Below, piece by piece: positions 49,945 through 58,709 of a DNA stretch of 64,000 nt (the first letter of the stretch is position 1; every line of letters starts with the position of its first letter). Where the stretch lies: contig CAYQCE010000013.1 in assembly GCA_964415885.1 (NCBI GenBank), positions 1-64,000 of the forward strand. The letters run 5' to 3'. The notes beneath the pieces are model-generated. The model searched no databases. It was not told the DNA's origin and saw only the letters and a list, made by a program, of their open reading frames with translations. The position numbers were made by a program, and so were the translations under genes. This DNA comes from CAYQCE01 sp964415885 (GTDB lineage Bacteria > Zixibacteria > MSB-5A5 > JAABVY01 > JAHJOQ01).

Positions 49945-51591
49945 CTAACCGCCCTTCTTCTTACCTCCACTCGAACGTCCGCCCTTGCTGCCACCGGATG
50001 ACTTCCCGGAGCTCTTCGGAGCCGAGTAGCTTCCGCCACTCGACTTACCGCTGCTGGGCGGAGCCGTATAACTCCCGGATGACTTCGGCGAAGTCCTCGG
50101 GGTAGAGTAGCCCTTCGACTTACCCGATGATCCTTCGGACTTACCCGAACTGCTCGGCGGTGTGTATTTTTGCCCGGATGAACTTCCGGATTTCTTGCTC
50201 GATCCGGTGCTTGGCTTGAAAACCGGATTGCTCTCCGAACTTCCGGTTTTCTTCGATTTCTCTCCACCGAACCGGGGGCTCTGTGATCCCTTCTTAACCG
50301 AACTACCGGTTTCGTACTGACCGGTCTTCTTCGAATCGGAAGATCCAGAGTAGCCCTTCTTTGATGCTCCGGTCGAGACCTTGGGGGTTTTGTAGACGTC
50401 TGTCTGTCTCTTCGAACTCGAGGTCTTCACCTCTCTACCCGAAAATCCGCTCGACGACGAACTTCCCTTCTTGGAAGACGTCACAGTTTCTACTCCATAC
50501 ACGTTTTTCTTCGTGCCCTCAAAGTAAGGTGATCCGGCATCCGTACGAGACTTCTTAGTCGCAAACTCCTGCTTCCAGGTCTCCTTCTTTACATAACCGG
50601 ACTTATCCGTATAGACCATCTCCTTGCGATTCGGATGGAACCGCTTCGAAACCGTTTCCGCTCCCTGGCGGCGCTTCGGCTTGAAGCCGTAATGATCCCG
50701 CGAGTCCTTGTAGCGGATATTGTCGTATCCGTAGTCATACCAGCATCCTGCGCAGACATTTAGCCTGCCATCATACCACCAGATGTCATTATACCAGATC
50801 CTGAAATGATGCCAGCCGACTACTACTCTCGGCACGAAACAGGGCGCGTAACCGTAGAAAATGCCGTCGATATACACAGCCGCGCCATGCGGATAGCCGA
50901 TATAGACCGTACCAGACCAATCCCACGGATCGTACCAGTATCCGGTGTTATGATAATAGTGATGGACTTCCGTCTGGCCGCCGCCGTAGCCGTAATAGTC
51001 GTTCCAGTCATACTCCCAGTTGCGTCTTACCTCAAGATAGGTGTAATCCACGGCGCAATTCGCTCCGCAGTTGGCTATCGGAAAGAACCTCTCATTGATA
51101 TAACTGAGAAACTCTATCGCATCACGGTCATCGTTCTTCGTGATCGGATAGTACTCCTCGTACACGAAGTACTTCGATGGCCATCTCGGCACGTCGAACG
51201 GTCTCGTCGATGCCACCGCCTGGATATACTCCGTTCCCGGGGGACCATCCACGATCAGCTTGAACTCGTCGAAGTAGTCCGGGATCGTGTAGACGCGTCC
51301 GCCTTCGATGAAGTGCGGATCGTCGAACTCGTACGGGTAAAGCAGATTGACCTCACCGCGAGTGTTGACATCGTAGATGGTCACGTAGCAGTCGCGATTC
51401 GCCTGGAAGTAGAGAATCGCATGCTCACCCTGTCCGTACGATTTGCCCTCGGCCTTGTTCATCCAGACACGAACTTCGAGGTCATTGCCTCTGAAATCGC
51501 GTGCAGGCCCTCGGGGCTGTGCGAGCACAGCGCCGGAGGCGATCAGCAGAAACGCGACCGCCGTCAGTATTGAATTCCTTGTAACTCTCAT
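49945..51591 (-). CDS. DUF4384/PEGA protein with Ser-Gly-Lys-rich tail
   Basis: A 548-residue exported protein. Signal peptide to about residue 25 (LLIASGAVLAQ). A DUF4384-like domain at about 40-160 contains EVRVWMNKAEGKSYGQGEHAI and VTIYDVNTRGEVNLLYPYEF. A Tyr/Trp-rich region (DWNDYYGYGGGQ, HHYYHNTGYWYDPWDWSG) precedes a PEGA-like strand, YPHGAAVYIDGIFYGY. The last 250 residues are low-complexity Ser, Gly, Lys and Pro with repeats of SSGKSSGGS type, ending KGGRSSGGKKKGG. Likely surface or periplasmic. The basic disordered tail is unusual. ATG at 51591 follows GGGTGAGAG. Confidence 0.65.
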   Translation of the reverse strand: MRVTRNSILTAVAFLLIASGAVLAQPRGPARDFRGNDLEVRVWMNKAEGKSYGQGEHAILYFQANRDCYVTIYDVNTRGEVNLLYPYEFDDPHFIEGGRVYTIPDYFDEFKLIVDGPPGTEYIQAVASTRPFDVPRWPSKYFVYEEYYPITKNDDRDAIEFLSYINERFFPIANCGANCAVDYTYLEVRRNWEYDWNDYYGYGGGQTEVHHYYHNTGYWYDPWDWSGTVYIGYPHGAAVYIDGIFYGYAPCFVPRVVVGWHHFRIWYNDIWWYDGRLNVCAGCWYDYGYDNIRYKDSRDHYGFKPKRRQGAETVSKRFHPNRKEMVYTDKSGYVKKETWKQEFATKKSRTDAGSPYFEGTKKNVYGVETVTSSKKGSSSSSGFSGREVKTSSSKRQTDVYKTPKVSTGASKKGYSGSSDSKKTGQYETGSSVKKGSQSPRFGGEKSKKTGSSESNPVFKPSTGSSKKSGSSSGQKYTPPSSSGKSEGSSGKSKGYSTPRTSPKSSGSYTAPPSSGKSSGGSYSAPKSSGKSSGGSKGGRSSGGKKKGG

Positions 51592-51608
51592 GTCTCTCAC
51601 CCACCAAT

Positions 51609-52499
51609 CTACTCTAACTTAACGATATCATTTGCCATCTTAACGAGCGGAACATCATACCGAATCCTCTCGGGACGCTCCGGCATCAGTTCCGGAAGCC
51701 CCGGCACCTCCTGGAACGCCCAGGAAATCGTAGCCGTGCGGTTGTTGTAATTGAGCTCGTCTATTCTGAACTTCGCATAATGATTGTCCCAGGTCCAGAC
51801 ATAATACGAGTGGCCTTCCACGGCCTCGAGCCACGGAAGTCGGGCCCAGCCGTCATCCGGCGCCCATCCGAGCTCATCGAGATCATCCGTGTATCCGAAA
51901 TCCTGTATGTCCGTCGTGTCTCCCTCGACCCAGACAAAGAAAGCGTCGTAATCAGGGTCATATTCGAAGAAAATATCGGTTCGATAATCCTCGTCCGCGC
52001 GGACACGGCCGTCGTGGAAATCAAATCCTGCCGCGCTCGGTGCGGTCCGGAAATCATGCACTGTCACACAGCAGCCATCCGGTCGCGGAGTATCGAACAC
52101 CAACTCGCGGGAGAGATCTTCGGACTCGTTGCCCCGCGTATCGACCGCGGTGACCGCGTAGTAGTACGTATATCCATTGTCAGCGGTGTTGTCGACAAAG
52201 TGGTTGTCGTACGTCTTCCACTTCCGCTCGTACGGCCCTTCCGCTTCGGTGTCCGATCGCCATACCCAGTAGTGATCGAAATCCGGCTCAGGGCTCGGAA
52301 TCCAGTATAGATAGACTGCATTGTCGCCGGTCACAGAATATACGCCCTGGGGAGCATCTGGAGGAGTACCACCAACCGCGACGACCCGGCAATCATCGCA
52401 TTCGTCACAACCCAAAGAAAACACTCCCCAGAACGTCAGAAACAGCCCTATTATCAATATCTTCGCTATCGCTCTATGTCTGGCCTTCTCAGCTTTCAT
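51609..52499 (-). CDS. FN3-domain lipoprotein
   Basis: A 296-residue lipoprotein. The lipobox is FSLGC, so Cys about 31 is lipidated; two CxxC-like pairs (DECDDC) follow at once. A fibronectin type III module covers about residues 50-140 (GVYSVTGDNAVYLYWIPSPE, TYYYAVTAVDTRGNESE). The rest is beta-rich with many Trp and Asp residues. Same gene direction as and only 17 bp upstream of the DUF4384 protein gene, so likely co-expressed. The ATG at 52499 follows GGAGG and an extra GAGGTG. Function unknown. Confidence 0.65.
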   Translation of the reverse strand: MKAEKARHRAIAKILIIGLFLTFWGVFSLGCDECDDCRVVAVGGTPPDAPQGVYSVTGDNAVYLYWIPSPEPDFDHYWVWRSDTEAEGPYERKWKTYDNHFVDNTADNGYTYYYAVTAVDTRGNESEDLSRELVFDTPRPDGCCVTVHDFRTAPSAAGFDFHDGRVRADEDYRTDIFFEYDPDYDAFFVWVEGDTTDIQDFGYTDDLDELGWAPDDGWARLPWLEAVEGHSYYVWTWDNHYAKFRIDELNYNNRTATISWAFQEVPGLPELMPERPERIRYDVPLVKMANDIVKLE

Positions 52500-52834
52500 C
52501 ACCTCAGCCTCCAACTACACGGTCTTTCAGCTATGTGTATAAGCAATGCCTGTGCCACGTTTGGAATCGGTTTTGACACACAACCCTAAGTGTCTGCTGT
52601 TCAGGCGATAACGGTGGTCACTGTCGTCGCGCAGTAAAGAGAGGACAATCCGGCAGCGTCTGGTGTGGCACAATAATTGTGCGACCGAAAACACCTATGC
52701 ATAAAACCTATTCGACTCAGGAGGAAACAGGACAAGATCGCTCGAATGTGTCTTGGCGGGCCTGAAGGTAAAAGAGGGAGTCATAGACGCTGATCCGGTT
52801 GAACATAAAGGCCTGGCAGTTGCCGCAGGGTTGA
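52500..52834. other. Intergenic region with a 15-bp palindrome
   Basis: No gene is supported here. A perfect palindrome, GCACAAT A ATTGTGC, lies at 52668-52682, about 170 bp upstream of the FN3 lipoprotein start. It looks like a regulator operator but no protein can be assigned. Confidence 0.45.
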
Positions 52835-53332
52835 TCAATTGCCGCGTTTTCCGCTCCACGGGACCATAAACGGTACCCGCTTCCGATAGTGTCTATATTC
52901 AGCTCCGAACTTCTTGAGTAGCTCACGCTCTTCGAGTCGCGATCGCCAGATTTCCGACGGTGCGAACACGACCGCGATTGCTATCAGGCCGAACAGGCTC
53001 TGCTGATACAATGCGACACCCGTAATTCCAACTGCAAATGCAAGATAAGTGGGATGCCGAACGATTGCGTAAGGGCCGGAACTAACCAGTTTGTCGAGCG
53101 CAGGATCGATACGCGGCAGCATTCCGAGTCTAAGATGGGCTGTTGCCCAGAGAGCTGATATTACACCGATCGAGACTAAGACCAAACCTGCAATCTGCGT
53201 GGCTCCGCCGACTTTCGGAATCTGTCCTTCATAGCGGACAGAAACATAGAGCACTGCGAGAGCAGATAGTACATGCACGACCCATGGAAAGTAACGGCGA
53301 AAGAAGCTCAAAACCGGTCCATCTTCTTGCAA
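52835..53332 (-). CDS. Isoprenylcysteine carboxyl methyltransferase-like (PEMT/ICMT) membrane enzyme
   Basis: A 165-residue membrane protein with about four helices. The SAM-binding motif of the PEMT/ICMT fold is clear: SGPYAIVRHPTYLAFAVG, then EIWRSRLEERELLKKFGAEYRHYRKRVP, with the family's Glu-Glu pair. In bacteria these proteins methylate lipids or unknown small molecules. Its start (TTG at 53332) overlaps the end of the SAM-methyltransferase gene by 25 bp. It is possibly the last gene of the M48-methyltransferase-ICMT group. Confidence 0.75.
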   Translation of the reverse strand: MQEDGPVLSFFRRYFPWVVHVLSALAVLYVSVRYEGQIPKVGGATQIAGLVLVSIGVISALWATAHLRLGMLPRIDPALDKLVSSGPYAIVRHPTYLAFAVGITGVALYQQSLFGLIAIAVVFAPSEIWRSRLEERELLKKFGAEYRHYRKRVPFMVPWSGKRGN

Positions 53333-54114
53333 ACGAATATCAGATCACCCGGGTATTTGGAGCCGTACGGTGACTTGTCGAAATCCGCGTAGAGATTCAC
53401 AACTTCAAACCCGCATCGAGCAAGCATGTGCTCCGCCTCCCAGCGAAAAGTGTAGCGCATCGGGAAACTGTGTACGAGCCGCTCCTCACGACCATCCGGG
53501 TGGGTGACATAGTGAATCAGCTCACAACTAAGGACCTGATTAGCGTAATCGACCTCCGGCACACGGCTCATCCGATAGAACTTCCGGCCGTCTTCGAGTT
53601 CGACCTCCGGCTCCCTGCAGAACTCGTCTCTCCGCGACTGATCGGCGATATACTCTATGCTCGGATTGAACATGTCGAGCACGAACAGCCCATAGTCAGA
53701 GAGATGCTTGTGGATCGAGTTCAGGCATGAGAATTGATCCTCTACAGTCGTAAGGTGCTGAAACGGACGAAATGGTGTCGTGATCAGCGTATACTGCTTC
53801 CCGAGATCAAAATCACGCATGTCGGCCTTCACGAGCTTCGTGCGACTGCGAGTTTCCTCTGGTTCAGCGTCGAGTTTCTCTCTGCATTTGTCGAGCATCC
53901 ATTCCGAAAGATCAAGGCCTGTTATGTCGATCCCGGCTTTCGCCGTCGGAACAAGCACCCTGCCCGTCCCGCAGCCGACCTCAAGTACCGGGCCACCGAC
54001 CTGCTCCGCCATATTGACATAGAACTCAATGTCGTCGAGGATTAAACTGTCATAGGCGGCATCGTAATAGTCAGCCACGAACGGAAACTCGACATGTCCA
54101 CCTGCATTATCCAT
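53308..54114 (-). CDS. Class I SAM-dependent methyltransferase
   Basis: A 268-residue cytosolic methyltransferase. Motif I is VLEVGCGTGRVLVP, then GLDLSEWMLDKCREKL (motif II), KADMRDFDL and FRPFQHLTTVEDQ. The C-terminal half has beta strands that may shape the active site (SMRVPEVDY-like, RYTFRWEAEHMLARCGFEVV). Substrate unknown. GAGGAGAG precedes the ATG. It lies 9 bp after the M48 protease gene and overlaps the PEMT-like gene. Confidence 0.85.
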   Translation of the reverse strand: MDNAGGHVEFPFVADYYDAAYDSLILDDIEFYVNMAEQVGGPVLEVGCGTGRVLVPTAKAGIDITGLDLSEWMLDKCREKLDAEPEETRSRTKLVKADMRDFDLGKQYTLITTPFRPFQHLTTVEDQFSCLNSIHKHLSDYGLFVLDMFNPSIEYIADQSRRDEFCREPEVELEDGRKFYRMSRVPEVDYANQVLSCELIHYVTHPDGREERLVHSFPMRYTFRWEAEHMLARCGFEVVNLYADFDKSPYGSKYPGDLIFVCKKMDRF

Positions 54115-54123
54115 TTGCTCTCC

Positions 54124-54927
54124 TCAGTGCGGCAGCCTCTGTTTCAGTTGCTGATACTTCTCTGCGTGAATCGGCCGGTTCGTTACCGCCGCATCCATGC
54201 CGACGATCATGTCGCGCGCGTTCTGAATTCGCTCCTGTGTTTCGGGGTGAGTCGCGAACATGTCCTCGAAGAAGTTCCTCTCTCCTTCAGAGTTCGCCGC
54301 CAGCCTTTCGAACATGTCTATTGTACCATTCGGATTGTAGCCCGCCTGTTTCATGTAAATGATGCCATACCTGTCAGCCTCGCGCTCCCAGCTCCGTGAA
54401 TAACCGGACATCGCCGCCGCCAGCCCCACATTTATCACCTGCTGAATTGCCTGATTGTCGGCGTCACCGAGGACGACATTCAGCACGAGAGATATTCCGA
54501 GAACCTGCTGGATCCTCTGGATGCTGTGCCGTGCGACGACGTGCGAGACCTCATGCGATGTCACCGCCGCAAGTTCTGCCTGCGACTGCATGACATCCAG
54601 CATTCCGGTGTAGATGTAGATATATCCGCCCGGCACGGCGAACGCGTTGATCTGGTCGGATTCGATTATCGTGAAATGGTACTCGATGTCCTTTCGATCA
54701 GATACCGCAACTATCGATTGTCCGATGCTGTCGAAATAGGCATTCCAGACAGGGTCATTGTAGATTTTATTTTCGGATCTAATCTGTTGATCGAACTGCT
54801 TGCCAAGTTCCACTTCCTGCGAGGTCGGAATAAGTATCAGGTCCTGCTCGCCGCCGGGACCGGTGGTCGTGCAGGTAACAGCTGTCGCTGTCAGAAGAAT
54901 GCAAACAAAGAGTGTCAGTGGTTTCAT
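54124..54927 (-). CDS. M48 family metalloprotease, lipoprotein (BepA/YcaL-like)
   Basis: A 267-residue periplasmic protein. The signal has a lipobox-like TAVTC, so Cys 19 or so may be lipidated. The zinc motif HEVSHVVARH contains HEXXH, with ERDADRYGIIYM-like third ligand region (WEREADRYGIIYMK). M48 members of this type (BepA, YcaL, LoiP) act in outer-membrane protein quality control. GGGAGGA precedes the ATG at 54927; a TTG immediately upstream is not used. It starts the short group with two methyltransferases. Confidence 0.87.
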   Translation of the reverse strand: MKPLTLFVCILLTATAVTCTTTGPGGEQDLILIPTSQEVELGKQFDQQIRSENKIYNDPVWNAYFDSIGQSIVAVSDRKDIEYHFTIIESDQINAFAVPGGYIYIYTGMLDVMQSQAELAAVTSHEVSHVVARHSIQRIQQVLGISLVLNVVLGDADNQAIQQVINVGLAAAMSGYSRSWEREADRYGIIYMKQAGYNPNGTIDMFERLAANSEGERNFFEDMFATHPETQERIQNARDMIVGMDAAVTNRPIHAEKYQQLKQRLPH

Positions 54928-55206
54928 CAATCCTCCCTGAAATTCGCGAGAAATCTAAAACTCGCATTGGCTTCTACTCAACCAAAAAGGAAATTTGCCG
55001 GAAAGTTTCCGCGTGGACTCACTTGTGTCCCACAATATATCAATAATATACCGCAATGCCCACAATTCCGCAGGATTCTAATGCATGTATTTTGTGTTTT
55101 GATCTTGTATCCAAGAGTTTTTCCGGTCTCCGGTTTGTTCACAATCGCTGATTATATCCGTGACAAACCGATGAATCCACGGTCGGTGCGGGCGTCGCCG
55201 CTGCTC

Positions 55207-55385
55207 GGGAGCTTTGTTAAAACAGTTCGTATCGCTGGAAAAGCTGTCATCGCACGGAATCCCGCGGAGGCGGGACGATGCGGCGATCTCATAGTCAGGC
55301 AATACTATACGGCTGCTTTGAGATTGCCACGCTCGCTACGCTCACTCGCAAAGACTGAGGTTTTGGGGTTTTTCAACAGGTCCCC
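55207..55385. repeat. MITE-like repeat with inner GTCATxGC...GCxATCTC palindrome
   Basis: The outer ends GGGAGCTTTGTTAAAAC and (inverted) GGGGACCTGTTGAAAAAC are imperfect inverted repeats, similar to the ends of the element at 62790. Inside, GGCGATCTCA (55282-55291) pairs with TGAGATTGCC (55319-55328) at 9 of 10 positions. The flanks TGTCATCGCACGG and CTCGCAAAGAC resemble the widespread GTCATTGCGAG...GCAATCTC intergenic repeat. Confidence 0.5.
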
Positions 55386-55554
55386 GGCAGTGGGCCACAG
55401 CCCTGGAAATCACGGATCAACATATCGGACATCACGTGCCTTGTTGCCCATCTGGCCCGGGCCGAACCGGAACAGTGCGCGAACTGTTCGCAGCCAATCG
55501 ATGCTCACCGCACGTTTTGTCGTCCCCTGACATACAGCAGCGCGAGTTTCCAAA

Positions 55555-55576
55555 CGGGGCGTGCCCCGACTTTTTT
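55555..55576 (+). terminator. Terminator-like hairpin upstream of tyrS
   Basis: CGGGG, a 4-base loop CGTG, CCCCG and then AC with six T. It is 5 bp stem only, but GC-rich, and it ends just before the tyrS promoter, so it may shield tyrS from upstream transcription. Confidence 0.55.
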
Positions 55577-55577
55577 C

Positions 55578-55606
55578 TTGCCGATAACTCCCGCAGTACT
55601 TATAAA
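55578..55606 (+). promoter_or_regulatory. Promoter of tyrS
   Basis: TTGCCG (55578-55583), an exact 17-bp spacer and TATAAA (55601-55606). The -10 lies in a perfect hairpin sequence GTACTT-ATA-AAGTAC (55596-55610). The tyrS ATG at 55656 lies 50 bp downstream. Confidence 0.6.
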
Positions 55607-55655
55607 GTACGCTTGTTCAGCAAATTGCGATAAACCCGATATAGATTGTAGTAGG

Positions 55656-56885
55656 ATGATGAAAAGCGTAGACGAACAACTCAAGGTGTTAAGCCGTAAT
55701 ACGGTCGATATCCTTCCCGATGGCGAGCTCGAAAAGAAGCTTCAGTGGTCTTTCGAGAAGGGCCAGCCGCTGCGCGTGAAACAGGGATTCGACCCGACCG
55801 CGCCGGATATCCATATCGGTCATACCGTCGGACTGCGCAAGCTGCGAGAGTTTCAGGAATTCGGGCACAAGGTCGTCGTTATTGTCGGTGATTACACTGC
55901 GCTTGTCGGGGATCCGTCAGGTAAGTCGGCGACTCGTCCGCAGTTGACCGCGAAAGAGGTCGAGGAGAACGCGAAGACATACCTCGAGCAGTTCTTCTCG
56001 GTGGTGGATAAATCCCAGACCGAGGTACGGCGAAACTCCGAGTGGTTCTCGCAGATGCGCTTTTCGGACATACTGGAGCTATGTTCCAAATTCACTGTTG
56101 CACGTATGCTCGAGCGGGATGATTTTGAGAAACGATACAAGGGAGGAACTCCGATTTCGATTCACGAACTGCTCTACCCGCTGATGCAGGCGTATGATTC
56201 GGTGGCGATCAAGGCGGATATCGAAATCGGCGGCACCGATCAAACGTTCAACCTGCTGACGGGCCGTCAGATTCAGGAAGTCTATGGTGTCGCGCCGCAA
56301 GTGGCGCTGACCCTGCCTCTTCTCGAGGGGATCGACGGCGAGCAGAAGATGTCGAAATCGCTCGGGAATTATATCGGGGTCATCGAACCCGCAAATGAAA
56401 TTTTCGGCAAGATCATGTCGATACCCGATTCGATGATACTGAAATACTATCGCTACGGTGCGAATGCATCGGACGAGGAACTTACGGAGGTCGAGAAGGA
56501 GCTGTCTGACCCGAATGTCAACCCGATGGAGCTGAAGAAGCGTCTCGGAGTCAGGATCGCATCCATGTATGGCTCCGAAGAGGATGCTAAGCAGGCTCGT
56601 GTCGAGTTCGAGCGAGTTTTCTCGAAGGGTGAGGTTCCTGATGAGATGCCGGAGATCAGATGCTCTCAGAGTGATTTCACTGAGAAAGGCGAGATATACT
56701 GGCCTAAGTTCCTTGCCGATCAAAATATCACAAAGTCATCCGGGGAAGCGCGACGCCTGCTCACACAGGGCGGTTTCTATATCGACGGGGAACGTCAGAA
56801 GGATACGGCGACAAAGATGCCCTTCACGGGCGAGCATATATTGAAAGTCGGGAAGCGTAACTGGTACAAGCTGATCGTCGAGTAA
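55656..56885 (+). CDS. tyrS: Tyrosyl-tRNA synthetase
   Basis: A 409-residue class I synthetase. HIGH is present in TAPDIHIGHTVGL; KMSKS is intact in GEQKMSKSLGNYIGV. Tyrosine-binding region QAYDSVAIKADIEIGGTDQ is typical of the TyrRS clade with about 400 residues (TyrZ-like rather than TyrS of E. coli). The C-terminal S4 domain starts at about 340 (KSSGEARRLLTQGGFYIDG). Two ATGs in tandem (55656 and 55659) are both possible starts. It has its own promoter. Confidence 0.96.
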   Translation: MMKSVDEQLKVLSRNTVDILPDGELEKKLQWSFEKGQPLRVKQGFDPTAPDIHIGHTVGLRKLREFQEFGHKVVVIVGDYTALVGDPSGKSATRPQLTAKEVEENAKTYLEQFFSVVDKSQTEVRRNSEWFSQMRFSDILELCSKFTVARMLERDDFEKRYKGGTPISIHELLYPLMQAYDSVAIKADIEIGGTDQTFNLLTGRQIQEVYGVAPQVALTLPLLEGIDGEQKMSKSLGNYIGVIEPANEIFGKIMSIPDSMILKYYRYGANASDEELTEVEKELSDPNVNPMELKKRLGVRIASMYGSEEDAKQARVEFERVFSKGEVPDEMPEIRCSQSDFTEKGEIYWPKFLADQNITKSSGEARRLLTQGGFYIDGERQKDTATKMPFTGEHILKVGKRNWYKLIVE

Positions 56886-56999
56886 ACGTCTGCAACACGT
56901 GTAATCCGACCCGCCTGCGAACAGAACGGATAGTGCGGGTGTATTATAGAATGAAGTCTGGACATATTTGATTTGCGATTTTCGAGATAGGAATCTCAA

Positions 57000-58709
57000 T
57001 TGAAATTATCCACGGACCGGAAAAAACTGACAGCATCTGCAATCCTGATGCTGGCGCTTCTTGCGATGGCCTGTTCTTCCGGGGGAAGAGTCAGCACGAC
57101 CGTGCCGGATAAGGACTCGCAACCGAGACCGACGGTCAACCGTTATGCGTTTGCATACTACACTTCGGGACTTCTCGCCGAAAAAGAGGGCCAGTATCCC
57201 GCGGCGATTCGCTACTACCAGCAGGCGCTTGAGCATTCGCCGGCTAACCCGGACATTCTGTATGCTCTCGCTGATCTCTATTTCAATCTCCGCCAGCCAG
57301 ACAAGGCACTCGAGACCGCGCAGAAGATATTTTACAAGAACAAGCAGACGCTTCTTCTAATCGGCAATGCACACCGTGTACTGAATCAGAACGACAAGGC
57401 CGAGGAGGCATTCCGGAAGGTCTTGATGCTCGACCCGAACAACGTCGAGGCTCACTGGTACATAGCCGCCTTTGCCGAGAGACGCGGTGACCTGAAACAA
57501 GCTGAAAAGCATCTTAAGGAGGTCGCACGTCTCAACCCGACAGCACGCATTTTCACAGAGATCGCGCGGCTCAATATCATCAACAAGGATTTTGACGGAG
57601 CGGAAGAAGCCTATATCAAGTCGATCGGTATCGACTCAACCGAAGCAAACCTGGAATCGTACATAAACCTCGTCGCGCTGTACGAGGAGGGGGAAGAGTT
57701 CGATGCCGCCGAGAGACTTCTAAGAAAGGCGGTACGTATAAGTCCGAACAATCCGAATTTCCGTCTGCTTCTCACGGAATTTTACTCAGAGCGAGGCGAT
57801 ACGAATAAAGCCCTGGATCAGGCGCGTACTGTTCTGCATATGGTCACAGAAGATACCGAAGTCCTGAGCCGCACAGGTTTTCTAGCATGGCAGATGGACG
57901 ATGATGATCTTGCTGACAGCTTGTTCGCCACAGAACTCGAAATCGCGCCGGAGTCTGTGTTTGGCAATTACTATCGCGGCAGGATAGCAATCATTCGTGA
58001 GCAGCCTAACGAAGCCAAGGAGTATTTCTGGAGGATGATCTCCGCCGCCGATTCGCTTCCTGACGGCTATATAAGCCTGGGGCTTGTCTACCTCGAACAG
58101 GATTCGGTCGAACAGGCGATCGAGGTTCTCCAGGACGGTGTGGCGAATGCTCATGCCAACCGCAGCGATCTTCAGTATTATCTCGCCACCGCGCTCGGAC
58201 GCGCGGAGGAATTCAACCGCGTGATACCGATCGCGAGCACTCTCGCGGAACAGTCACCAGAAGACATAAGGTACCTGTTCCTTCTCGGTTCATCGCTCGA
58301 GCGAACACAGCAGTTCGATTCGGCGGCCACCGTGTTTCAGAAGATATTGAAGATCGATCCCAACCATGCTCAAACCCTGAACTATCTTGGATATATGTGG
58401 GCCGACATGGGCACCAACCTTGAGCGGGCTCGTGAGATGATCGAGCGGGCGGTCGAGCTCGACTCCGACAACGGCGCGTTTCTCGATTCCTATGCCTGGG
58501 TTTTGTACAAACTGGGGCGCTACGAGGAAGCTCGCAAGTATATCACGCGGGCAATCGCGGCGATGGAGGAACCCGACCCGGTGATGTTCGAGCACTACGG
58601 CGACATCCAGTTCGCGCTCGGCAATCTGGAGGAGGCTCGTGAACAGTGGGCGCGGGCTCTCGAACTGGATCCCGAAAATGAAGCGGTGCAGGAGAAGCTC
58701 GATCAGTGA
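57000..58709 (+). CDS. TPR-repeat lipoprotein
   Basis: A 569-residue lipoprotein. The lipobox is LLAMAC (Cys near residue 25). About twelve tetratricopeptide repeats follow, e.g. YPAAIRYYQQALEHSPANPD, DKAEEAFRKVLMLDPNNVEA, FDSAATVFQKILKIDPNHAQ, LEEAREQWARALELDPENEA. TPR superhelices hold protein complexes; this kind of outer-membrane or periplasmic TPR protein is common in FCB bacteria. The start is a TTG with AGGA upstream. Its stop overlaps the GTG of the next gene (GTGA), so the Ig-like protein is translationally coupled to it. Confidence 0.85.
   Translation: MKLSTDRKKLTASAILMLALLAMACSSGGRVSTTVPDKDSQPRPTVNRYAFAYYTSGLLAEKEGQYPAAIRYYQQALEHSPANPDILYALADLYFNLRQPDKALETAQKIFYKNKQTLLLIGNAHRVLNQNDKAEEAFRKVLMLDPNNVEAHWYIAAFAERRGDLKQAEKHLKEVARLNPTARIFTEIARLNIINKDFDGAEEAYIKSIGIDSTEANLESYINLVALYEEGEEFDAAERLLRKAVRISPNNPNFRLLLTEFYSERGDTNKALDQARTVLHMVTEDTEVLSRTGFLAWQMDDDDLADSLFATELEIAPESVFGNYYRGRIAIIREQPNEAKEYFWRMISAADSLPDGYISLGLVYLEQDSVEQAIEVLQDGVANAHANRSDLQYYLATALGRAEEFNRVIPIASTLAEQSPEDIRYLFLLGSSLERTQQFDSAATVFQKILKIDPNHAQTLNYLGYMWADMGTNLERAREMIERAVELDSDNGAFLDSYAWVLYKLGRYEEARKYITRAIAAMEEPDPVMFEHYGDIQFALGNLEEAREQWARALELDPENEAVQEKLDQ

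Larger units (their letters stand above)
54928..55577. other. Intergenic repeat cluster upstream of tyrS
   Basis: A 650-bp non-coding gap. 54931-55206 is AT-rich at first and has no clear feature. A repeat element follows at about 55207-55385, and after it the DNA has a terminator-like hairpin (55555-55576). A plus-strand open frame extends through part of this gap but is antisense to the M48 gene and not supported. Confidence 0.5.

Noticed and set aside
52717..52926. Small minus-strand open frame in the 52.5-52.8 kb gap
   Set aside because: It overlaps the PEMT-like gene in another frame and has no ribosome binding site, family or composition support.
54526..55530. Long plus-strand open frame antisense to the M48 protease
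   Set aside because: It covers a well-supported gene on the other strand and then runs through repeats; no family similarity.
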